Source of the DNA: Paenibacillus ihuae
GTDB lineage: Bacteria > Bacillota > Bacilli > Paenibacillales > Paenibacillaceae
Reading direction: 5' to 3'
DNA length: 48,886 nt
Assembly (NCBI RefSeq): GCF_001368795.1
Contig: NZ_LN831200.1
Span: 41,411-90,296 of the forward strand
Part shown: piece by piece, positions 17,402 to 26,280 of the stretch
Layout of the letters: each line of letters starts with the position of its first letter
How positions within the stretch are numbered: position 1 is the first letter of the stretch
The notes under the pieces: generated by a model
What the model was told of the DNA's origin: nothing
What the model saw: only the letters and a program-made list of their open reading frames with translations
Database searches by the model: none
Made by a program: the position numbers and the translations under genes

Positions 17402-17713
17402 TCATCCTGCAATCCTGTCCCATAGCACCTCAGCAACACTCGGACCATATTCCTGTGGATACATCAGCAGAGCAAAACACAAAGTGACCATAATTATGAA
17501 TATCCACAGAACAACCTTATAGCGAAGTTGCAATCGTCCGAGCATCACCAAACTTAGAACGATGAGCAGCAGATTCATTATGATAATGATGGGTAAAGCA
17601 ACAATTCTTCCGAGTCCGGTGTGCGGAAATTGATCTATTAAAATCAGGAGCAGAATGATACTCGGACTTAGCGCCGTCACAGCTTTCAGCAATACTTTTG
17701 AGGATAGTCCCAC
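17402..17713 (-). CDS. Small hypothetical membrane protein
   Basis: A 103-aa ORF with three hydrophobic segments (about residues 12-27, 35-58 and 66-84) and the C-terminal end YPQEYGPSVAEVLWDRIAG. The GTG start has GGGAGGG about 10 nt upstream. It converges on the purine operon terminator and is divergent from the lipoprotein gene. I recognise no family. It could be an uncharacterised integral membrane protein conserved in this genus. Confidence 0.55.
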   Translation of the reverse strand: MGLSSKVLLKAVTALSPSIILLLILIDQFPHTGLGRIVALPIIIIMNLLLIVLSLVMLGRLQLRYKVVLWIFIIMVTLCFALLMYPQEYGPSVAEVLWDRIAG

Positions 17714-17792
17714 GAGCTGGTTGCCCTCCCTTCTTGTCTGTAATTACGCCGTGATCGAGCAGATTGAATCAAATTGGAATGAAAGAACGGTG

Positions 17793-18257
17793 ATGGCCTT
17801 GAAACAGTTAACGATTCTACTCCTGCTCAGTGCTATGTTAGTCGGCGGCTGCAGCGGGAAGAACAATGTGTATTCAGGAATTGAACAGCAGGATCTTACA
17901 GGAATTACGACTGCCAAGGAGCTGGATTATATTTACGCGTACAAGGGACATACAAGCAACTGGGCTTCCACCTATTATATCTATCAGAAAAAAGATAGCG
18001 ATAGTCATGTCTCCAGAGTATTTTTGAAATATATCGGCAAGGAGCCCGGCCCGTCAGGTGAAATGAAATACGCTTATACTACAGAAAGCGGCGGTGGCGG
18101 GAGCGGGACCCTATCTGATGCCGAGTCACCGTCCGTCATATACAACCTGGGCGGCAGCGGCGGAACCGGCGCAGTGCCCGAAAAAGACTCTGTTGTAAAG
18201 ATGCATGTGGAGTGGAGCGGGGGTTCGGAGGACATTGAGCTGGAGCCTGAACTGTAG
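17793..18257 (+). CDS. Hypothetical lipoprotein
   Basis: A 154-aa ORF with a lipoprotein signal: basic start MALKQLTILLLLSAMLVGGC with a lipobox (LVGGC) at about residue 20. The mature part is small and rich in Tyr, Ser and Gly (TTESGGGGSGTLSD, LGGSGGTGAVPE). It ends in acidic EDIELEPEL. No domain is recognised. The ATG is chosen because the signal peptide begins there; the upstream open codons overlap the divergent membrane-protein gene. The ribosome site is weak. Confidence 0.65.
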   Translation: MALKQLTILLLLSAMLVGGCSGKNNVYSGIEQQDLTGITTAKELDYIYAYKGHTSNWASTYYIYQKKDSDSHVSRVFLKYIGKEPGPSGEMKYAYTTESGGGGSGTLSDAESPSVIYNLGGSGGTGAVPEKDSVVKMHVEWSGGSEDIELEPEL

Positions 18258-18283
18258 TCATTCCATGGGCAGCCCATGTAAAA

Positions 18284-18332
18284 AAGCAGAGCAGCGGTTA
18301 TCCGTAACGGAATAATCGCTGCTCTGCTGTTT
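18284..18332 (-). terminator. Intrinsic terminator of the large SLH protein gene
   Basis: Stem AGCAGAGCAGCG / CGCTGCTCTGCT with further pairing toward the loop, followed on the minus strand by six T. It lies between the converging lipoprotein and surface-protein genes, and the opposite strand also has a T-rich stretch, so it may act in both directions. Confidence 0.85.
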
Positions 18333-18358
18333 GTGATATCTTTTTCTCTTTTTAACTA

Positions 18359-21300
18359 CTATTTTAATTGATATAAACGATAGATAAGCGCAGCCGCCTC
18401 CGCTTTGCTTGCGGTTTGAGCCGGACGGAAGCTATGATCCTCAAATCCTTCGAATAATTGGATACTCTTGGTCAATGCTACGCTTGCTGCTGCCCATTTC
18501 GATATTTTAGCCTTATCTGTGAAGATTGCATTGACGGATTCAGGCTGGGAGACAGCTTGCTTGCCATTATAGGCTGTAAGTGCCCGTGCAAGCATTGTAG
18601 CAATCTCTTCACGGGTGATAGTTGCTTTCGGGTCAAAAGCATTTGCTGATTTGCCTGTAATCATTCCCGCAGCATAAGCAGCGGCAATCTCATCATAATA
18701 CGGATTGGATGATGAGATGTCCTTGAACGGCAGAAGCAATCCCTCACCGCTCAGACCATAAGCCCGGGCGATCATAGCAGCAAACTCTTGACGTGTAACT
18801 TTGTCCGAAGGACGGAACTCTGCACTCTGGTCCAGGATTCCCTTGTTCAACAAATAATTAATTTCCTGCACCGCCCAATGATTAGCAGAGACATCTGTGA
18901 AGGCAGCTTTGGCCAACATGACCGTATATCGGCTGAAGTGTCCTCTTGGTGTCGTTACGGTTTGAGTAACCGGGTCATATTTCCCCCCGACAGCTTCCCA
19001 TGTAAGACTCTCATTATTAAGCAGATACACCGTCAGATTCTCCAGGTTGGCCCCGGAATATTTGGAAGTATCGATCGAAGATACATCAAAAGTTACTTCA
19101 ATAGGTTTGGCGAAACTCTTAACCTGCTGACCGCCTACAGACGCGCTGAATTCCATCACAGGAATGCTGGCGAGCGGTTCAGCCTGACTAGGCTTGCTCA
19201 CTACAGCATTCTCTACAACTTCAGCCGCCAGATTAATCGTCTGGCCTGCTTCTACAGTACCGAAGGTATCCGGTTCAAGCGTGAACGCGGTTTGATCCAT
19301 CTGAATTTTTAAGCCGGCAATATCATTCTCTTTGACCAGCGAAAGGATTTCTGACGGAAGCGACGTATTCAGCTTATGAATCCCTTCTTCTACCGGTGGT
19401 ACGTTGACGGTGATGCTCACTTTCAGATCTGCTGCGCTTCCTGAACCCAGCTTGCTTGTCAGATCTTTGGACAGATCGGACAGCGCCAGCTTCGCAGATT
19501 GAATCTGTGTGCTGATCAGCGTCTCATCAAGCTTCGAAGAAACAGTATTACCTGCCACCGTTACATTTGCCTTGGCAATCGTTACTTCTCCCGCTTTATT
19601 AAGAGCGGTCTGGCTTGAGGAGATTACGCTGTTCTTCAGCTTCTGGATGTCTTCCGCTGCCACACCCTGCACGTTATTGAGTACTGCTGCTGCATTCTCA
19701 ATAAGCGTATGGGCGAGCGCAACGGCCTTGTCGGAGCTGTCCATTTTATTCAGCAGATATGGCGCGCTTCCAACAAGCTCTGTAATTGAGTCCACAATCT
19801 TCTGCTTCGCAGCAGAATCTTGGACCGTTGCGAGCAACCCTGCTGCCGTATCCATAGCCTTTGAGAGGCTCTTGCTGTTCTGCTCGGCTTCCGCAGAAGT
19901 AGTAGCAGATTTGAGCGAGACTGCGATGCTTGTGAGGGCCGTTTGCGCTGCTGCGGCCCGATCAGCAGCTGAACCCGTGGTATTCGTTAACAATTCTTCA
20001 AGCTTGTTATTCTGCTTCTCTACATTCTCGGTGACGTTTGCAGCAGATGGAGTTGGAGTTGGTGATGGAGTAACTATTCCAGTTCCAGTTCCAGTTCCAG
20101 TTCCAGTACCAGTACCAGTTCCGCTTCCATTGCCGTTACCATTGCCAGTTCCAGTTCCACTTCCACTTCCATTACCTACATCTGTTCCCGGTAAGTTTTC
20201 ACCCGGATCCACAACAGTGCCGGTAGTCGTCTCAAGCACAATCTTCTTGTTCAGCGTGTAGCTCTGGCCATCAATGGTCAGTGAAGCCTTTATAATATAC
20301 GTTCCATTAGGAAGATAACCAAAGTTCTCATCTGAAGTGTTATAGGTATAGGCAGTCAGCGGATAGCTGACCGATGAATCTGAGTATAGTTTTTTTCCAG
20401 ACTCATCCTGAATTTCATAGGAAGCAGCCTCTGGAGTAACATATTTATACCAATTGGACCAGCCACCGTTAGCAATCACCAGAATCAGCGGCTTCTTAAT
20501 CTGTCCGATTTGATTACCGGCAGTATCCACGAGTCCGATCTTCAGCCAGTTCACTCCGGCAGGGCGGGTCAGCTTTCCATCCTTCAGCCCAACGATGTCC
20601 AGCCCCTGTATGGTCTGCGGCGCAAGCTCAGTAAGTGTACCAGCCTTCAGTGTTCCAGGCGCAAAATGAATATCATACTGATACTCAATTGTACCAAAAG
20701 CTTTATCTACCTGTACTGTTACATCACCCGGAGTCAGCCGTACTTGATCAGCGTTATGGGCATAGCTCATAAGCTTCGATTGATTCGGTGTTAAATATTC
20801 AACGCTGTAAATCGATCCGGATTCTGGTGCAAGCAAGGTAGCCAGCCCAGAAGCAGAATCATCAAGTGTAAGTGTATTATCTCCCGCTCCAATAACAACG
20901 CCGTCACGGTAGATAAAGGTGTCTCCTTTAGTTTGGGCCAGCATACTGTAAGTCCCTTGCGTTGCGTAGAAGTAATTCTCATTCACCGCATTGCTGTCGA
21001 TTACAAATGGAACGTTGTCTGCACCAGCCAAATCAGCTCTTACAACAGATAAATCCTCTGCAGGTCTATCTAATAACACTTTACTTACTTCCTGCAGCTC
21101 TTGTCTTGCATCCAGCACGAGCGAGTAATCCTTGCCTGGCTCCGTACGGACAGAACCGTACATATAGTAACCGAATTTAGATTCTACTCCCGTATAACTC
21201 CGGTTGTAGCGGATGAAGTCAACACCCACTACAGAAGGTGAATCCACAACCAGAATAGCTTGCGCTTCAGAAGTATTAATGAAGTAAGAGTCTCCTTGGT

Positions 21301-23653
21301 AGGAACCATTCTGACTCTTAACAACGGCCTGTACGCTGGCATAATCGAGTGGAACGCCTCCGGCATAACTGCTTCCTTCAGCCTTGTCCAACCCGCGAAC
21401 GCGGATTACCGCCTGGGTCGCCGGATTAATCACCGCTGCCTTTACCTTTTTGAATAAGAAGCCCGGTTTCTTGAACATAAGTTCACCGATATAATAGGCC
21501 TGTTCTGAAGGGATTGTAAACTTCCCTTGAGCATCCGTAACTCCAAGCGCCTGACCATAACGGCTAATTTCCACACCGGCCTGCAATTCGCCTTGTCCGC
21601 CAGTGACATGCTGCCGAACAGTAATGGTTACATTTTGTGCCTGGTCAACCGTTAAATAAGGCTTCTCCACAAGGTCAACCAATTTACCGTCTTTGCCTCT
21701 GATCTCTACATCAAATTCATTCTTCGGCAGAACCTTCAGTACTGCCTCAGCCAGCGGTTCTCCATTTACATACTGACCGTTGGTATAGGTATAAGGTGAG
21801 AATTGAACTTTATAAGTCCCTGCAGTAACCGGCTTCCAATCCCGCATATTAATGCGCTCCAGATGGCCTTCCTGCTCTACAGTCGTCCAATACAGCGAAT
21901 CATTCGCTATTACATTTCCGCTCTCATCTACAATCGACAACTTATAGCTGCCGTTCAGATCTACAATATTTCCATACTCATCTGTCATCACCACTTGGTT
22001 CTTAACACTTTCACCCAGTACAACCTGATTCCGCAGTTCATCTTGACCGTAGTAAGACGTATCGGGTACTACGACTTTGATCACGGCTGTATAGGTGCTG
22101 CCACCCTTCAGCGTATACTCGCTCTCGGCAGGTTTAAAAAATGATTTCAGTACAATCTGATTCGAGCTGTTGCTCTGGCTGGAAGCAGCAGTCGCGACAG
22201 TGGAAGTCAGACGATGAATTTCTTCACCCTTCTGCACATACAAAGTACCGCTGCCTGCAGGAAGAGTGGTACCGATCTGGCTATAATTAAGCTTATCATT
22301 GAGATAAGACACCAGCACTTGTCCCACACCTGCGCTCTGCAGGGGCACCTGAAGCTTCAAGGCACTGTAATCAGCCGGGTTTGCAGCCGTTGTTACTTCA
22401 CCCGCAGCTTCCGTCGGCTTAATTCGATTACGGAAAACCACTTTGCCGTCTACACCCTGAATGGTACCGATGGCAGTGATTTCATATTCTTTATTCTTTT
22501 TGACGTAGATAGTAGGTGAAGTTAACTTTATATTGTTGTACCCACCATTAATCTGTTTATACTGGTTGTTATCAATTAGTGAATAAGATTCCAGCTGAAC
22601 TGGCTTATTATCCCATGTGTAGTGTAGGCTCAGACGGCTATAATCGCTGCCAGCCTCAATAATCTCCTTGTGAACTCCGCTAACCGAGGAATACAATGCC
22701 GCTTGCCCCGTCTGGAATAAATACGTTCCAGTATCGGAAGTGATGACGTTTGTATAACTTCCTGATACTTCACCAGTTCTCAGCACTAGCACATCGATTC
22801 CAGAAACACCATAGCGGGTAACAGTTCCACTTGGCCAAGAAGAAGTGGAATTATGATTAAGCAGCTGCTTGCCGCCGGCATCCAGATAACGGACTGCAAC
22901 GGTATAGGTACCTGCCTGCTGAAGATCCGTTACATAGATGGGCTTAGCTTCATATTGATCGGTTCCCTGTTTCAACAATACGAACAGAACAGGAGCGCTA
23001 ATGGTTGAACTTATTTTATCCTTCAATTGAATCTGTCCATTTGCATCCGTTGTAAAGTTGTAAGAGTTGTAATTCATCCAAATAGCGACTGCTTCCTTCG
23101 CTAGCGGAACACCATTATTAAGGATGGTAAGTCTTACATTCTTATCATCACTGCGTATCTCTCCATTGGTTGCACTTACATATGTATTAGAATCCTTGGC
23201 CATTACTTCCACAGCAATGGTTATCCCCGTTGTCGAGGGTACCCGGATGATCTGTGGCAGGGTAACCACCGAACCTTGCTCACCTTCAAATTCTGCCTGA
23301 AGTGAGTATTCTTCACCGGCTGTCAATCCTTCAAAGGGAATGCTGCTATACTCAAGCGAATGATATACAGTATCCAGTACTGTAAGCTTCGCCTCACTTT
23401 TAGGCTTCACCTGGCGTGCAATTTCAGTTCCATCCTTAGTAAGGATAAACTTTACCTCTTGCAGAACCTTAAGATCTTTATAGGTGACATCTACTACACT
23501 GTTGACTGTAATCTTCTGCTTGCCATCCGGTGATTGTTCATTGGAGGCCATTCCCACTTTAAGTGAAGCAGCAGATACCCCAAGTACATTAACAAAAGAT
23601 AAGAGTAATACTAAAATCAGCGAAACAGCCATTCTAAATTTCTTTGAATACAT
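18359..23653 (-). CDS. Large secreted surface protein with three C-terminal SLH domains
   Basis: A 1764-aa exported protein. The signal peptide MYSKKFRMAVSLILVLLLSF runs to a VSAAS cleavage region. A long series of Ig-like or carboxypeptidase-regulatory-like segments follows (for example ATNGEIRSDDKNVRLTILNNG and VTDAQGKFTIPSEQAYYIGE). A Gly/Thr/Asn low-complexity linker with PSPTPTPS comes next, at about residues 1160-1210. A helical stretch and three SLH domains over the last 180 residues complete it (FTDVSANHWAVQEINYLL, FKDISSSNPYYDEIAAAY, FTDKAKISKWAAASVAL). SLH domains bind secondary cell-wall polymer, so the protein sits on the cell surface. The ATG has AGGAG 8 nt upstream; codons before it are not used. 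The role may be S-layer, adhesin or polysaccharide-associated. Confidence 0.9.
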   Translation of the reverse strand: MYSKKFRMAVSLILVLLLSFVNVLGVSAASLKVGMASNEQSPDGKQKITVNSVVDVTYKDLKVLQEVKFILTKDGTEIARQVKPKSEAKLTVLDTVYHSLEYSSIPFEGLTAGEEYSLQAEFEGEQGSVVTLPQIIRVPSTTGITIAVEVMAKDSNTYVSATNGEIRSDDKNVRLTILNNGVPLAKEAVAIWMNYNSYNFTTDANGQIQLKDKISSTISAPVLFVLLKQGTDQYEAKPIYVTDLQQAGTYTVAVRYLDAGGKQLLNHNSTSSWPSGTVTRYGVSGIDVLVLRTGEVSGSYTNVITSDTGTYLFQTGQAALYSSVSGVHKEIIEAGSDYSRLSLHYTWDNKPVQLESYSLIDNNQYKQINGGYNNIKLTSPTIYVKKNKEYEITAIGTIQGVDGKVVFRNRIKPTEAAGEVTTAANPADYSALKLQVPLQSAGVGQVLVSYLNDKLNYSQIGTTLPAGSGTLYVQKGEEIHRLTSTVATAASSQSNSSNQIVLKSFFKPAESEYTLKGGSTYTAVIKVVVPDTSYYGQDELRNQVVLGESVKNQVVMTDEYGNIVDLNGSYKLSIVDESGNVIANDSLYWTTVEQEGHLERINMRDWKPVTAGTYKVQFSPYTYTNGQYVNGEPLAEAVLKVLPKNEFDVEIRGKDGKLVDLVEKPYLTVDQAQNVTITVRQHVTGGQGELQAGVEISRYGQALGVTDAQGKFTIPSEQAYYIGELMFKKPGFLFKKVKAAVINPATQAVIRVRGLDKAEGSSYAGGVPLDYASVQAVVKSQNGSYQGDSYFINTSEAQAILVVDSPSVVGVDFIRYNRSYTGVESKFGYYMYGSVRTEPGKDYSLVLDARQELQEVSKVLLDRPAEDLSVVRADLAGADNVPFVIDSNAVNENYFYATQGTYSMLAQTKGDTFIYRDGVVIGAGDNTLTLDDSASGLATLLAPESGSIYSVEYLTPNQSKLMSYAHNADQVRLTPGDVTVQVDKAFGTIEYQYDIHFAPGTLKAGTLTELAPQTIQGLDIVGLKDGKLTRPAGVNWLKIGLVDTAGNQIGQIKKPLILVIANGGWSNWYKYVTPEAASYEIQDESGKKLYSDSSVSYPLTAYTYNTSDENFGYLPNGTYIIKASLTIDGQSYTLNKKIVLETTTGTVVDPGENLPGTDVGNGSGSGTGTGNGNGNGSGTGTGTGTGTGTGTGIVTPSPTPTPSAANVTENVEKQNNKLEELLTNTTGSAADRAAAAQTALTSIAVSLKSATTSAEAEQNSKSLSKAMDTAAGLLATVQDSAAKQKIVDSITELVGSAPYLLNKMDSSDKAVALAHTLIENAAAVLNNVQGVAAEDIQKLKNSVISSSQTALNKAGEVTIAKANVTVAGNTVSSKLDETLISTQIQSAKLALSDLSKDLTSKLGSGSAADLKVSITVNVPPVEEGIHKLNTSLPSEILSLVKENDIAGLKIQMDQTAFTLEPDTFGTVEAGQTINLAAEVVENAVVSKPSQAEPLASIPVMEFSASVGGQQVKSFAKPIEVTFDVSSIDTSKYSGANLENLTVYLLNNESLTWEAVGGKYDPVTQTVTTPRGHFSRYTVMLAKAAFTDVSANHWAVQEINYLLNKGILDQSAEFRPSDKVTRQEFAAMIARAYGLSGEGLLLPFKDISSSNPYYDEIAAAYAAGMITGKSANAFDPKATITREEIATMLARALTAYNGKQAVSQPESVNAIFTDKAKISKWAAASVALTKSIQLFEGFEDHSFRPAQTASKAEAAALIYRLYQLK
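20038..20190 (-). repeat. Hexanucleotide-rich coding repeat in the large SLH gene
   Basis: On the plus strand, tandem CCAGTT units and close variants (CCAGTA, CCACTT, CCATTG) run through the segment encoding alternating Gly with Thr, Ser or Asn. The units are 6 bp, so gain or loss keeps the frame and changes the linker length. Such arrays are prone to slipped-strand length change. Confidence 0.8.
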
Positions 23654-23947
23654 AACCCATCTCCTACTCCCCAGTAAATTCAAATCCTACCTATTCATAA
23701 TTATTGAAGCCGTACAAACACAACTCCTTTCACAACTAAGCCCCATAAAAAAGCCGTCTAGTATGGATACTACATATATTTCATCGGTTGTGTCTGTTAA
23801 TTCCTTAACAGGAAACAAAATTGAATTAATTCCAGGATAATACTTTCACGAAAATGTCGAAATTTCTGGATTTATGACTGATGTAGTTCTTTATGCAGGT
23901 ATAAAGACGCGTTTTGGTTGTAGATTCTTGTCTTCTTAAATATTCAG

Positions 23948-23985
23948 AAAAAGGCGAACCAGAGATATTCTCTGTTCGCCTTCAG
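23948..23985 (-). terminator. Intrinsic terminator left over from a decayed minus-strand gene
   Basis: Stem GGCGAACAGAGA / TCTCTGGTTCGCC (one bulge) followed by TTTTT on the minus strand. No intact gene now ends here; the SLH pseudogene ending at 24180 is the likely former owner. A short plus-strand ORF across it (23914-24174) is therefore unlikely to be real. Confidence 0.75.
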
Positions 23986-24179
23986 TTGCGTGCATCTATG
24001 CTGCATTTGAAAATAAGTGCAGGACTTCTCTTTAGCTGGTGCTGGAGTATAAACACGGACAAGAACGACAGTTATCCAAAAATCCATATGAATAACGAAT
24101 TGGTAACTCTCAAGGAAGGCGTCAATGTCTTTACCTTCAAGGCTATAAACAGCCTAGGTAAAAACTCTGCTTGAGCCGT

Positions 24180-24560
24180 TCACATTCTCAACTTCTTCAG
24201 GTTAATATAGACCTTGGCATCCGCGTTCACTTTACCTGTAACCTCCGCTACCTGCTGTGGAACCTGCACCTCCAGTTTCACATCTGCAGTAGCTATCAAG
24301 TAAGAAGATTTCAGTACCCGGTAGAGTAATGTGGCAACTGAAGTACGAATTAATAGGACTGTTAGGTCTTAAGATGCCATCCGGAAAACCCTAGACCAAT
24401 TTGTTATCTACAGCAACTGCCATTTCTTTAGCTAATTGCGGAGTTACATCCTCATAATCACTGAATTTATACTGCAAAACATTGTCTGCATTCACATTCT
24501 CCGTCTCAAGCCCCATTGCCCGAACCAAGGCAACTATAACATCTTCACGGTAGCACTTGC
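24180..24560 (-). pseudogene. Remnant of an SLH-domain surface protein
   Basis: The minus strand reads REDVIVALVRAMGLETENV, then FSDYEDVTPQLAKEMAVAV, DNKLV, an in-frame TAG, GFPDGILRPNSPI, a frameshift, and RTSVATLLYRVLKSS. This is the pattern of a SLH domain pair. It continues into a short tail (VPQQVAEVTGKVNADAKVY) and a stop at 24180. One nonsense codon, one frameshift and a missing 5' part show decay. Upstream, 24565-24710 on the same strand has further protein-like sequence (TPLRQDMEATGTRLILYLG) that I cannot identify. Confidence 0.75.
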
Positions 24561-25330
24561 CTGCAAATCAAAAAAAAGGCTTTCCTTTCAAAGGAAAATA
24601 CCCGGTGAACTATGAAATATTGAATATATTTATCTCTAACAGCTGACGGAGTGTTCCCAAGATAAAGTATCAACCGAGTACCCGTAGCTTCCATATCCTG
24701 ACGTAGTGGTGTGGAATAGCGTTGCTATGTTGTATCTGATGAGATTATTGCTGAGGAGGATATTGGAACAAGAATAGAAAAAGTCATACGCTATATCGAC
24801 CCCAAGCAAGCTCTTCCTGAAAAATACATAGACTCAACCATCGCCCCCGTCGAAAGTGTTCAATATGAAATTAAGGATGGGGATAGCAAACGTGAGTTTG
24901 AGGTTGAGATTGGTAGGAGGAGGAAGCACCTAGGTCGGTGCGCAGAGTAGCTGCTATAAATGAAGTAGATCCAGTACCCTGATACAGATACTATGGCTGC
25001 TGACTTAATAAAGAATAGTGTTGTTATACTTCATTCGCTTCTTAATCATCTGCAAGCTTGGAATTATCCCATTGCTTATTGCTTTCGACATTTCGCTATA
25101 GTACCATGCAAAATCTAGTCTTTCACAGACTATGTATAACATGTGTAGAATCCGGTTTGTTCATATAAAATACGGGATGGGAATAATCAAGGAACCGGTT
25201 AAACGGCTGGATACCGTAGGTGGGCTAGCTTCAATTTCTGATTTTTTTCATCATCTCTGATATCCCCCGCGAAATCTTCTTCTGCCGCATCAGGCCAGAT
25301 CCTCTGTTCCATTAACCGATCACGTTATGT
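24561..25330. other. Degenerate stretch with coding fragments only
   Basis: No intact gene is seen. On the plus strand, about 24718-24951, an open frame without a start codon reads DEIIAEEDIGTRIEKVIRYI and EKYIDSTIAPVESVQYEI, with clear coding character but no recognised family. On the minus strand, about 25008-25142, a 45-codon ORF reads ERLDFAWYYSEMSKAISNG. These look like leftovers of several genes. The stretch separates the surface-protein region from the polysaccharide operon. Confidence 0.5.
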
Positions 25331-25486
25331 TTAGTTCCTTAGCTGTCGAATCCTTCTTTTAATGCCAAGATTGTCTTGAACGCTAATCAAATCATCGATT
25401 GTTCCGGCTAAAGAAATTGAATCCATGAAGTCCCATGAAGTCATGAATTCAAGTTCTGTCTGGTACATGATTTCTTCCATTTTCAT
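25331..25486 (-). CDS. Possible small protein, 51 aa
   Basis: ORF MKMEEIMYQTELEFMTSWDF ... GIKRRIRQLRN with an acidic N-terminal half and a basic C-terminus. It lies 28 nt after the O-acetyltransferase stop on the same strand; AGGA is about 10 nt upstream. It could be the last gene of the polysaccharide operon or a gene fragment. No family recognised. Confidence 0.35.
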   Translation of the reverse strand: MKMEEIMYQTELEFMTSWDFMDSISLAGTIDDLISVQDNLGIKRRIRQLRN

Positions 25487-25514
25487 TCTATAAAATTCCT
25501 ATAACTTCCACCAA

Positions 25515-26075
25515 CTACGTAGTTATCAATCCATCTACTCCTTTATTGTTTATTTTCTTAGCAGGAATTCCAGCGATAGTAATTCCTGATTCCAGAAAGG
25601 ATTTTGTCACAACGGTATTTGCTCCTACCGCAATGTTATCGGCTAATTTAACATCTCCAAAAATTTTAGCCCCTGTACATATTACTATATTATTACCTAG
25701 ATTAGGCATATGTTCTTCGCCACGTGTCGACCCTATTGTAACTCCGTGGTATATAACGCAATTCTTACCTACCCTAGATAAATTGTTCACTCGAATCCCT
25801 CCTCCATGAACAATATGCAGGCCAGAATCAAATACATTAATCGAGATAAATATCCCAAGTTTTAGCTGCAATTTATAAAACTTATACTTTAGCAACATTA
25901 AATATATTTTACTAAATAAGGACCGCTTAACATTTGAATAGTATTCAACTTTTCTTAACAACCTCTGAAACTTCCATTCTTCATCTTTAAAAATTCTTGG
26001 CCTCTTCCTCATTTCATGCCGACTTCTTCTATCTAACTCTATATATTGCAAATAATCTTCTTTCGTGTTTATCAT
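25515..26075 (-). CDS. Serine O-acetyltransferase-like sugar O-acetyltransferase
   Basis: A 186-aa protein with a left-handed beta-helix (hexapeptide repeats) in its second half: FDSGLHIVHGGGIRVN, VGKNCVIYHGVTIGST with the catalytic-type His, and NIVICTGAKIFGDVKLADN. The N-terminal helical region is basic. Members of this CysE-like group in polysaccharide loci acetylate sugars. The ATG follows GGGGAAG; an in-frame GTG four codons earlier overlaps that site. It is the last recognisable gene of the operon, about 205 bp after the flippase gene; that gap (26076-26280) shows no gene. Confidence 0.85.
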   Translation of the reverse strand: MINTKEDYLQYIELDRRSRHEMRKRPRIFKDEEWKFQRLLRKVEYYSNVKRSLFSKIYLMLLKYKFYKLQLKLGIFISINVFDSGLHIVHGGGIRVNNLSRVGKNCVIYHGVTIGSTRGEEHMPNLGNNIVICTGAKIFGDVKLADNIAVGANTVVTKSFLESGITIAGIPAKKINNKGVDGLITT

Positions 26076-26280
26076 TTGCTTCCCCACTTTTCACAATAGA
26101 CTGCCTGCAGTTAATAAAATCCCCAAAACACCCTAAACATCTATAAGTTTTTCTTTATGTTCAGGAAAATCCCAGGAAATATAGATTTTTTAATACAATC
26201 GCATAAGAATAAATACTGAAATAATAGAATTTCATATATAGTTTTGGCTACTGTATTTCAGTATCGTTTATTTTACGAAT

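Noticed and set aside
20038-20190. Tandem repeats as a CRISPR array
   Set aside because: Six-base units in a coding frame without unique spacers; no cas genes anywhere in the window.
23914-24174. 86-aa plus-strand ORF
   Set aside because: It runs through a terminator hairpin and decayed DNA and has no ribosome site.
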